This document shows positions 31,501-43,500 of a stretch of 64,000 nt of DNA, piece after piece. The translations under genes and the position numbers were made by a program. A model generated the notes under the pieces. The model saw only the letters and a program-made list of their open reading frames with translations, was not told where the DNA came from and did no database searches. This DNA comes from Symsagittifera roscoffensis. Taxonomy: Eukaryota > Xenacoelomorpha > Acoela > Convolutidae. The stretch is taken from NCBI RefSeq assembly GCF_963678635.1, contig NC_087064.1:82515847-82579846 (forward strand), read 5' to 3'. Every line of letters begins with the position of its first letter. The first letter of the stretch is position 1.

Positions 31501-34500
31501 CTACCTTAAAAGACTTTTTTTCCTTACTGAAAGCTGAAAATAAAGGATATTTCTTTCATTTATGCCTAAGTTTCTATCGCATACTTTCAGATTTAGGTCT
31601 CAAAATACCGAAGATAACCATGGTAAACTTGTATGAACTTAAGAATGACTCCTACTTTAAGTTTTGTTTCTGTCTCAAATGTCGAGTCCGCGTTTACTCT
31701 TGTTTTCGACGAAATTTGCGATATTTAAATGCGATACTAAATTTGTATTTGTCTCTTGCTCAAAAGATCAAACAACGAAATCTACCCTTTAACGAGAGGG
31801 TTCCCTCACCCCTCGATAAAGGTTACTTTTCGTTGTTTGATTTTTTGACCAAGAGAGGGTTCCCTCACCCCTCGATAAAGGGTAGTTTCCGTTGTTTGAT
31901 TTTTTGACCAAGAGACATTTGCTTCAACCATAATGACAAATGAGCTTAGAGGGTCACCTTTTTTGCTTTGATAATTACAAAAATCGGCGAACTTTTATTG
32001 CTAATTGGGGTATATTATTTGCTTCGATTCCTCAAATGGGATATTTTATATTGCACGCTAAACTTTCTTCTGGGCTACCATGGCTGTTGCGCAATTAAGG
32101 AGAGTGTTATAATGGCATGGGATAGAGAAGTAAAAGATAAGAGGTCATTCAGAGGCGAAGCTTTTCTTCGCAAACACTAGAGGGAACACGACAAAAAACA
32201 GCTCTATAAAAAGCAATAGGAAAAAGTGAAAACGAGCATCGAATTAGTTAAAATTCGGCTGTTTCGGATTCGATCAGCGACCTAGAGATTATGAGGCTCA
32301 CGCACGCTTAATACATCAAACACCATCCACAAATAAAGCAGAGAACAGATGCCATGAAATTTCCAATGCTAGAACGTGATTATAGCAAACTTGCCCTCAA
32401 ATAAGTAAACACTTTCCAGGAATTTTTATTTGCGAGTTAGGTTCGAAAAGAACGTTCGTACTAATACACTGGCTGCTGGTTAGTGTAAAAGCCAAAATTC
32501 AGATATTCTAGCCATTGAAGTAGTCATTTATAGGTCATTCGCTACTAGGTACCACAGAAAACTAAGGCACCTAGCAAAAAGGAATGTATCCTATTTACAA
32601 AAGCAAGCTAGCGAGCATAGTGTTATATTACGAATCCACCTTTTTTCCTCCCCAGGTCGCGCACGAAAAGCTCTTATGGAACTTTAGTTACATAAGCATT
32701 GGAAATTTAATAGCGTCTGTTTCTCTGCTCTATATGTGCCTAGCTTCTGCCAATTGTCAAACAACTGTGGCACAGATGCGAAGACGTGCTACTCAGAACC
32801 TACAGGACGGCTGTTCAATTCCAGCACAGCAAAATTTATATCTGCAAGGCATATTTTACACACTTTTTCCCCTTTTTCACTAACTGTTTAGAACTAATTC
32901 TGATATTTTCTAGCTTGTGTTTGCAAAGTGCAGCTTCGATTCTGTGTTTATTCTTTTAGCATCCCAAATGAGTGGATAAGGTTTATTTCATGTGGATTTT
33001 GGATACTATTAAGACATTCACTTACAAGTTAAGTATAAAACTTACAATGGCAGATGCGTTGATGTAGTCTCCGTAAGCCAGTGCTGCATTTGGATTTAGG
33101 GTGATGCAGTTGCGGTCGAATGGTAGGGCGGTGGGGAATCTGTTCTTGTCCTGGTTGGCCATACAAGTGGCCTTCGCAAAGGAAACCTCCTCCGGCTCGT
33201 AAGCACACAGTGCCTCCCACTCCGCGTCCAGCTGACTCTTGTCGTGCAGGTGTGACTCCATATATGCCTGGGAAAAGACCGCGAGTTGCAAAACATTCTT
33301 AAATTGTGTAGAAACCTGTGCCAAAAAAATGGTAAAACTCTTATCGAATTCTAGAACAAATAACGGCAAGGAGTAGCTATTCAATTAGGATTTCAAAATA
33401 TTATTGCAACTTCTGTAGGTTTTATTGATTTACTTAATTTTTGCAAACTTGAAAATTGTGCCCCTGTGTTGAAATCAAATGATTCCTTGACAAAGATTTC
33501 ATGATTCATGAGCCCATGAACAAGAAATATATAATCAATAACAACATAGCCAACTGACAGTTGGAAAAGAGTAATGAACGCAAGAAAACAGAAAAAAAAC
33601 TACTTGTTTTTTTTTCAAAATGTTCAGCTTTTGAATTTCAAAGAAAAAAATAGATGGTCTTAAAGCTCTTTGAATTTGTAGAAAAATTTATGATGGACAC
33701 TTTTATGTTAAAATTAACCCAATTTGAGAAAGCTGGATCAATACGAAAAATTTTATTTCACTGGGATATCTGATAATTATTTTCCATTTTCGAAATTAGA
33801 AAACGATCACGTTTTTCGTGACCTTTACTCTTTTGCTGTTCGATAGTGGAGTTTGCCTTCCTTTCAACAAGGAAATGAACTGAACTTAAAAAGAAATCAC
33901 AAGGCGAAAAATCAAAATTGCGAAGTCAAACCGCGAAAAATCAAATTTGTTGAGCGTGAACAAATTTTCGTATATAAAAAAAAATCAGCAAGACCTATTT
34001 AAGAGTACTCACTACGTTCTTTATTCTTAATAAACTTTCAAAACAATCTCAAAACAAGGTACAAACATTGATTAGCGAACTACAACTTACCAATACGATG
34101 TGTCCAGTAGTTATGTCCAGGTTTCCACCACAGGGTTCCTCGTTCCTACAACAAGAGCCAGAACTTAAAACCAATATACAAAAAAATAATTGTTAGTTGG
34201 TTTCATTCACATTCCATTTTCCTTTTTCCCCAAGAGCCATCCCATCTACACGTACAAATGCGATTCAAATCAAAAAATAAATCAACAAATCAAACTATTA
34301 TCATCAAAAACAAAATACCAAATTTTTAAATTACTGTCGAAATTTAACAGATCCTAGTTAATTAAATCAAAATAGTTGATACATGTTGATATCAAACTTA
34401 CATGTTGATACATTCGATGTAACAGGCACTGCAATCTGCTACGCACTCCCTGCGCAGCATTTTAAAATACGATATCAAAACCAATCAAGGAAGTTTCTAC

Positions 34501-37500
34501 GAATTATTCTTGCCCATCAACGGCGAGCTTCATTTTAAAACAGTGAAACACGCCTTGTGTTTCCACAGTCAAGGAAATATGACGTATCCTGAATTAAATT
34601 TTAGTCTAATCTAGTGACAAAATTGATGATAAACTCATTTCATAGTAACGATATAAATGAAGTAAGCGCTAATTATTTCGCGAGTATTCTTCTTAAAATT
34701 CAGAACATTTGGTGCACTATCTGCAAATATCTGCGGAAAAAATTTCTACTAAACCAACATAAGCTTTAAGATAATTGCTTATCTATTGCAGACTGCTTTA
34801 CGGAAAATTCTATGAATATTGAATTAAACAAGCCTACAAACGACATTCTGACATTTTTTAGCAACAGGAATAGAATAAAATTTTGGTCACAGGTTTGGTC
34901 AATTTCTTCATTCAGATATTATTAAGGAAGACCAAGGAGATGCAAGAATCAAAGAAAATCCCAGTACAAAATCCGAAAAGATGAGACAAGCGCTAAAGCA
35001 GTCCAAAATCGTCCATAGCGGTCAGGTCACATTATTGCTACGAATATTTTTCGGCCTATATCAAGAATTCGAACATGAAAAAAATAAAAACAGTCATTTA
35101 ACAAATTGAAGTGAAAGAAACAAGACAACGTTTAAACTATGAGGAATGATTCATACCAGTTAACTATCTCTTGTGAAAAGGTAATGTGTCGTGATTTTTT
35201 GGAGTGAATAAATACTGACCATGAACTGACACTGGCCCTGTCGGACAATTCACTTGAGACACTCTCTCCTCTGTCCTTGGAGGATGTCTTCACCAGAGGC
35301 TGTCCCATGCCCTCCTCCCCTCCCGGTTGCTGAGTCACAGTTCCTCCCTTGTTCGCTTCACTCGAGTTCTTCTTGCTCACTGCTTTGTGTTCACGGCACA
35401 GTTCCTGCAAAAACGAACCATTAGTTTAGATGCGAAAAAATCCGAAATTAGACTTCCTTCAGAACAACAAAATATAGCCGACAGACAGGCAGAGTATCGA
35501 TAAACAAGGAACTGAAAATAAAAGATTTACTTGTTCGGATAAATCGATTCACTTACGAAATTTCGAATTTAAGTCACTTAAAACAAAAAACTTTTGAGTT
35601 GCCGCGGAATACAGTTCAACAGATGCTGAGCTGAGCTTCGCACCGCTTGCGATACACATATGAATGACTATGATTAAAATCAAACTGAAAAAGAAAAAAA
35701 ATATATAAAAAAATCGTTTTTGTCAATAAAAAATGAACAAAAGCCCAAAATATCCGGAAAGACAAAAATAAGCATAGACAATTTTTTCTATGTGCAAGAA
35801 AAACAGGTCTCAACTGGAATCGAACTCCCGGGATTTGTCGACTGAAGCCTGGGGGTTACAGCAACTTGGAACAAAGCTGAACCATAGAGCTACGGGAACT
35901 AAGCCGACCAAAAACAGACGGACGATAGTCCGAAAAAGCACAATAACTCTAGTTTGCAAAAAATGTCAGGCCGGATTCGAACCGCTGGCCTTTGCCGTCT
36001 CAAGCAGCTGCTTTACCTCTTCGCCAGCTGGGTGAATCAGACTTGATTTTACAATAACCAAGCGGTAACAAAGCCGAAAAAACCTGAGCAGAAAACACTT
36101 CATGCCAAAAAATTCAAGCTCCTCAGATCACAAAAAAGCGCATAAAACTTTTTTCGGTAACGACGCACTAAGAGGTCACAAAGTCGATATTAATGAAGCC
36201 GAAAACTATTTGGCCGATAAAAAAGACAAAAAAATGAAAAAAGTGAAATTTTAACAAATCGAGCAGGTAAAATTATAACTTATGTGAAAAGCAAATTTCG
36301 ATTCCGCAAATTTTACAGCTGAAATAAACGGTTCTTAAATGTGGCAACTATGCCGACAAAACATAAGCTGACAAAAAATAGACCGACATTTTTTTGAACC
36401 GGAATATTTACCGTTTGAAAAATCTGGTCTTGGTCATATTCGAACCCAGGACCTTTGCCGCCCCAGGCATATTCGTTACCACCAGGCTAAGTGTGCAAGA
36501 GACTGGTGAGCAAATGTACAAGAGACACTACAAAATATGAATTCACTATGAACCAAGGTACCATCAGGAGTCCACTGAGTCCTGTGGACAAAGTTGTTTA
36601 CGGGAAAACAAGTCTACAACCGGATTGAAATACCTTTGCTTATCAAAGCGTATTTTTAGAGCTTCAGAGATAAAATGATCGCCATCATAAAACTTTTTCA
36701 ATTTGAAAATTCTTTTAGGATAAATTTTTTTGATAAAACAAGTCCGATTTGAGAAAACTGGGTCAATAGGTTTTTTTTGAATCCGCTGACAACTAAAAGT
36801 TAAAATCTAAGTTCCAAATTAAAATGATTCAGTACAAAAATTATTTTTAAAACAAGGTTTTACGAAATTTGAAGAAAAGATAAACCTTTTAAAACTAAGT
36901 CACNNNNNNNNNNNNNNNNNNNNNNNNNNNNNNNNNNNNNNNNNNNNNNNNNNNNNNNNNNNNNNNNNNNNNNNNNNNNNNNNNNNNNNNNNNNNNNNNN
37001 NNNNNNNNNNNNNNNNNNNNNNNNNNNNNNNNNNNNNNNNNNNNNNNNNNNNNNNNNNNNNNNNNNNNNNNNNNNNNNNNNNNNNNNNNNNNNNNNNNNN
37101 NNNATTTTTTTGAAAAATCTCAACTTTCGAATATCAAAAACAAATAGATGGCCTCAGAGCTGTTTGAATTTTTAGAGCAAATTATGATTGACACTTTTTC
37201 GATTAAATTAACCCAATTTGAGAAAACTGGATCAATAGGTAAAAATTTTATTTCGGTGGGAACTTCGATAATTAAGTTTCACTTTCGAAACAACAATTCA
37301 ATCACGTTTTTCGGGACCTTTACACTTTCACTGTTCGATATTGGAGTTGGCCTTACTTTCAACTAAGGAACTGAACTGAAAAAGAAATCAAAAGTCAAAC
37401 CGCGAAAACTCAAAATTGAGCATGAACAAATTTAAGATTTTTCCTGGAAAAAAATCTACGACTAGAGAAGAGTTTGAATTACGTTCTCATTGACTCTTGA

Positions 37501-40500
37501 TAAATCAAGCGAAAACTCATTGAATTTCTAAACACTTTACCCTCGCGACTAGCAGGAACATTGCAACCGAGTGCTATAGTTTTTTCACTAAACAATTTAG
37601 TTCAAAGGACTCAATTCCTGGTAGTACCTTGGTTCAAATTTAATTGAAAATTCTGAGAGTCTCCGGCTAACTTAGCCTGGAGGCAAAGAATAAGCAGGGG
37701 ACGGCAAAAATCCTGGGTTCAAACCTGACCAGGACCTGTTTTTATTGAACTGGGAATGCTGTTTCAAATAAAAATCTCGTGCTACTATTTGTCTGTTTAT
37801 TTTTTGTCGGCTAAGTTGCCATATCTTAGAATCTTTTCTGATGCAAGCAATTTTCATTGTAAATGCTTTTAGTGCTTACTCCTAAAAATTATAAAATTTT
37901 ACTAACCTCGATTTCGCATATTTTCCTTTTTTGATTTTGTATATTTCATAATTTTATTCAGCCCAGATGGTTTTTGGTGAAATTGTATGGTTTTAGTATC
38001 ATAATAATGGGTCGTTGCAAGTCAAACACAATTTTCAAGCTCCCCTGCGGATTGCACGAAATGCAAAAAGTCTTAGATTTTAAATTTGAGCTGCGAGTTT
38101 TTCATAACAAGTTTATTTTCGGTTCTACTGAAAAACACCCAAGTGTTGTCGGCTGTTGCCGTGCAATAATGGTTTTAGATTTTTCATTGAACACTGTCGA
38201 TTGTGTTTACGGCTAAAACTCATTGAATTTCTAAAAATTTTAGCCTTGCGACTACCAGGAACATTGCAACCGAGTGCTATAGTTTTTTTCCGTAAACAAT
38301 TTAGTTCACAGGAGTCATTTCCTGGTAGTACCTTTGTTCAAATTAAACTAAAAATTCTGAGAGTCTGCGGCATACCTAGCCTGGAGGCAAAGAATAAGCA
38401 GGGGACGGCAGAAATCCTGGGTTCAAATCTGACCAGGACCTGTTTTTATTGAACTGGGAATATTGTTTCAAATAAAAATCTCGTGCTACTATTTGTCTGT
38501 TTATTTTTTGTCGGCTAAGTTGCCTTATCTTAGAATCTTTTCTGATGCAAGCAATTTTCATTGTTAACGCTTTTAGTGCTTACTCCTAAGAATTAAAATT
38601 TTACTAGCCTCGATTTCGCATATTTCTCTTTTATGATTTTGTATATTTCATAGTTTAGAATTTTATTCAGCCCAAATGGTTATTGGATTAAACTGTATTG
38701 GTTTAGTAGAATAATAATGGGTCGTTGCAAGGCAAACACAATTTTCAAGCTCCCCTGCGGATTGCACAAAATTCAAAAAGTCTTAGATTTAAAATTTGAG
38801 CTGAGAGTTTTTCATAACAATTTTATTTTCGGTTCTACTGAAAATTACCTAAGTGTTGTCGGCTGTTGCTGCGCAATAACGGTTTTAGAATTTTCATTGA
38901 ACACTGTCGATTGTGTTTCTGGACGTGTTTTCCGCAAATAGAATACCATTCCAGACATCAATTTGAAGTTTTTTTTAGTTTTTTGTTTGGACTTAGTGGC
39001 TTTCCTCCTACTTGCTTGCAATGCCATATTAATTTGGTATCGCTTAATATTAACATCCACTTTCGGAAATGAAACTTAATAACATTTTTCGCGCCACTTT
39101 AAATTCGGTAAATAGGGAAGGTAACTTATCTCTTTTAAACAGTAAGATTCGAATTACCTGAAAAATAAATGAAAAATCAAACTGCGAAAAATTACAATGG
39201 AAATCATTAATGCCACTATTTCAAAACATAGCCAACATAGAGTTGGAAAAGAGTCATGAACGCAAGGAAACAAAAAGATACTGGCTTGTTTTTTGAAAAA
39301 CCTTCATTTTTTGAACTTTCAAGAAAAAGCTAGATGGCCTTAAAATTTAGAAATTCAAAGAAGAATTTCTATGGCGTTTAAGTCCTTTCATTTTCAAGCC
39401 AATTTAACAGCTACAATTTTTGAACATAGCCAACAGACTAGAATTTCAAAGCAAAAAAGATGGCCTTAAAAAATTACAAACAAACAGCAGAGGTACATCA
39501 GAACAATAAAAGCAACAATAATGTTTTAGAAAATAAAATTCAGATAAGCGATTTAGTGGATGGTAAAAACGAAGCGGAAACTAAGCCTACAAATAGTAAA
39601 CCAAAAGCGACGAAGTCGAAAAAAAATTTCTTTAAAAATTTGAGCCGCAAATTTGTTGGAAAAATACTTGTAAGGATGTAAGGTGAGAGTAATAGACTAA
39701 CAAGCGGAAATATACGCACATACTGCATGCATGTCGTCTACTGAAAGCAAGCTGAAATCCGTGAAGTTGTGTATGGGAAAAAAGTCTAGTACCCGATTAC
39801 AATAAAGAACTGATTTCCACTTTCGAATCTAGAAGTCTATTTTGTTTTTTGAAACCTTTTTGCTGTTTGATGAAGGAGCTTGCCTTACTTTTAGCAAAAA
39901 AATGAACTGAAAAGAAATATAACCGCGAAAACCGGATTTCAGCTGGAACAAATCCTGAAAAAAAAGTGAAAAAAAAAATCACCAAGACATTTAACAGTTT
40001 TCACTATGTCTAGGTTTCTTTAAAAAGAAAAAAGAATAATAAGCTTGGTTTCACTTCGGAACATATTTCCGAGCGGGATAACAAATCGCGTTAAGCTTTC
40101 AGCATCATAGATATAGCCTTCATAGTATAGACCGAAAAGTTTATGCAGATTCAACGCAAATAAAGGATGAGGCGTAGCGACAAGCTTGTGAGCCTATTAG
40201 CAAGAGCCAATAGGCATAATTGGGTGTTTATACTACACAATTATACTTATAGATTACATACGTAATTGAGCGTCACAAGCTCTGAACTTTTTTGGAATAG
40301 GTTTTTCCCGACACCAAAAATGTGAGTTTTTTTTGCAATTGAGAAGCACTTAAAATAGTCTTAAGCGAAATTAGCCAAAAAATTAGTGTGTTTTTAAGAT
40401 TCATCTCCTTATAACCCGCAAAAACAACTTTTCATTAAACTTTTGTTTGGTAATAAATTACTTGGACTAGCAAGCATGCCTCCAATAATCAATTGGCTCG

Positions 40501-43500
40501 CAAAAAATTAGATGTTGTTCTGATCAAGCTATCCAAGCTGTGAAACTTTGAACAATTTCAAATTGAGCCATATCGTGAATCAGTTTGGAAAACTTCAGGT
40601 TTTATAGGATAAATCAATTCCCGAAAATTTGAAGTTTTTCTAAGCAAGCTATTCAAACTACGAAACTTTGAAACATTTCTAAATGTTTCATAAAGCAAAT
40701 CGAATGGCGAAATTTTAAGGTTTTTCTATGGAAGCTATTCAAGCGATGAAACATTGAATTAGTTCGAGTTGTTTCATAGAGCGAATTAATTCGCGAAAAA
40801 ATTAAAATTTTTCTATGCAAGCTATTAAAGCAAGGAAACTTTGAAAAAACTCATGTGGCTTCATAAAGGGAGTCAGTTGGCAAAACGTTAAAAATTTTCT
40901 AAGAAAAACGTTAAAGCTAAGAAACAATGAAATATTTCAAGTTATTTCATAGACTGAATCAGTTGGCTAAAAATTTAAGTTTTTCTAAGCAGGCTTTTTC
41001 AGCTTAAGTATAAAATAATTCAAGTCATTTTATAAACCGAATCATTTTGCGAAAAGTCTTTCTAAGCAAGCTTTCCAAGCTATGGAATTTCAAATTATTT
41101 CAAGTTATTTTATAAACCGATCAGTTCGCGAAAAGCTTTAAAGTTTTTCGAAGCAAGCTATTCAAATTTATGAAACATTTTAAGTTATTTCGTGGACCAA
41201 ATTGGTTCACAAAAAATATAAGTTTTTCTAAGCAAGCTTCTAAAGCTATGAAACTTTGAATTAGTTAAGTCATAGACTGCATCGGATCCCGAAAAGCTTA
41301 AGTTTATATAAGCGCGCTATTAAAGTTATTTCAAAGGTCAAATCAGTTTGCGAAAAGCTTGCTTCCAAAATGTTTGCAAAATTTTTACTTAAAACGATTC
41401 GGTCTATGAGATAACTTGAAATATTTCATTGTTTTTCTGAGCACATTATTTATGCGATGAAACTTTGAAATAAGTCGAGCTGTTTCATAGAGAAATTCGA
41501 CTGGCGAGAAGTTCCAGGTTTTGTAAGCAAGCTACTGAGACAATGAAACTTTGAATTATCTCACGTTTTCACAGAGCAAGTCAATATGCGAAAAGATTCT
41601 GTTTTTCTAAGCAAGCGATGAAACTTTGAAATACTTCAAAATGTTTCATTAAGCAAATCGGATGGCGAAACTTTGTTTTTCTAAGCAAGCTATGCAAGCG
41701 ATGAAACCTTGAAATATTTCAAAACATTTCATAGCGCGAATCAGTTTGCAAACAGCTAGTTTTTTTGAGCCAGGAGGTTGCTGTTTTTAGTTGGTTCGTT
41801 TCAGAATTAAATTGATATGTAAAATATGAAAGGCAAAATTTCGAAAAAAAATTGGACAGGCAATGTTTAACCTTGAAAATGAATTGAGTTCATCTTGTCT
41901 AAAGAATTGAACTCCTGTTTAAAAAATTTGTAGAATATTTATTATCTCTTAAACGTTAAGCCTCAAGAATTGTTTAAACGCTGCATTCGACAAACCTAAA
42001 ACATTGCGTTCAGTTAAACACTGTGTCCATAGCGCATTCGGAGTTTCATTTAATTTATAAGATTCTGCGGAAATTGTGAATTTTCATCCAAAATAGTTTC
42101 TATGTTCATTTACACTTAATCAAACAAACGATAGGCAAACAAAGTTTTTGAAAAATAATAGTTTGAAGTTTGAAACAAAACAGGTCCTGGCCGGATTCAA
42201 ACCCAGGACATTTGCCCTCCCAGGCGTGGTTGTTACCGCTAGGCTAAGAAGGACGGAGAAGCTAAGAAACCTGATTTTGATATAAGCCAAGCTATCAAGT
42301 GATTCAAATTATTTTGTTCAACAAGTTGTGAACCTGGGATAAATTCTATATTCCAATTTGATAACGCTTTGATAACGCTAATCGAAATCATAAAACATTA
42401 AATGTCACTTACTTCTCGTCCAATTCCAGTAGATTCGATTTTGATGCCGAGGTCTTTCTCAATCGCGTCCTTCTTTTTCACTAAAAAACATAATATTGCT
42501 CGAATATCAGGACAACGCCCCGAATGTTCCGACTGCCACTGAATTAGCCTCGAATAGTTTTTAAATAAATTTTTTGATCAGCCACATATCAAATAAACAG
42601 TCCCAAAAGTTGATTTGTATTAATATGACCAATTAATTTGCCTAAATTTAATTTCGAACAATATCAGGGCGGGATAATTCGCCACGCATGAATAACTGGC
42701 GAATTGAAACTAATAAATTTTGATCCAGCGGTTTACAACCGAATACCGAAGTTAGGCTAGGGTAAGCACACTCGCGTGGCAATATGAAAACTTCTGGATT
42801 GCTCCCCGCACGCTTCTAAATTTCCTTGAAAAAGTAGATTCGAATGAAAACCCATCCAAGCACATTCTCCGTTTTCATCGACTGTCGAGAACACTTTCAC
42901 AACTGAAGCTAATACCATTGAAAGAATGGAATATTTCTTTCATCACATTCACCAACGGAAGCGTCAAAACAACTTTTTATCGCCAACACTTAAACTTCGT
43001 TTGATTCATTACTTAAGATAACTGCATTCTTATTTAACAAACTTCAACTGACAGTTGGAAAAGAGTAATGGACGCAAAGAAAAAAACTGTTTTATGAAGC
43101 AATTTCAAATTATGAAACAACTAGAGCTTTCGAATTTCAAAGAAAAAACATGCTCTTATAACTCTATGAGCTTCAAAAACAATTTATGATTGGTTCTTTT
43201 TTGATTAAATTAACTTAATTTAAAAAAAACTGGGCCGATAGATTCAATAGATAGTTTTGTTTATTTCGCTGGGAAATCTGACAGTTAAAATCCATTCTCG
43301 TAACTAGAAGTTGATCACATCTTTTGTGAATTTTACACTTTCGCTAATCGACAGTGCAGTTTGGCTTCCTTATAACAAAGGAAATGCAGTGAGCTTGAAT
43401 AGATATCAGAAGGCAAACCGCAAAAAAAAAAATTAAAATTGAGTGTGAACAATCTTAAGATTTTTCCTGAAAAACTCTAAACAATCAACAATACCTATAT

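Noticed and set aside
31620-31907. 95-aa plus-strand ORF with repeated peptide
   Set aside because: The peptide repeat is only the translation of the foldback's duplicated arm.
39540-39728. Hydrophobic minus-strand ORF considered as the missing transmembrane exon
   Set aside because: No matching splice sites in phase 0, no IA-2-like flanking sequence (no match to the segment before ELCR), and the opposite strand reads more like coding sequence.
40440-41770. CRISPR-like regularly spaced repeats
   Set aside because: The sequence is an animal nuclear locus and the units are contiguous diverged tandem repeats without unique spacers.
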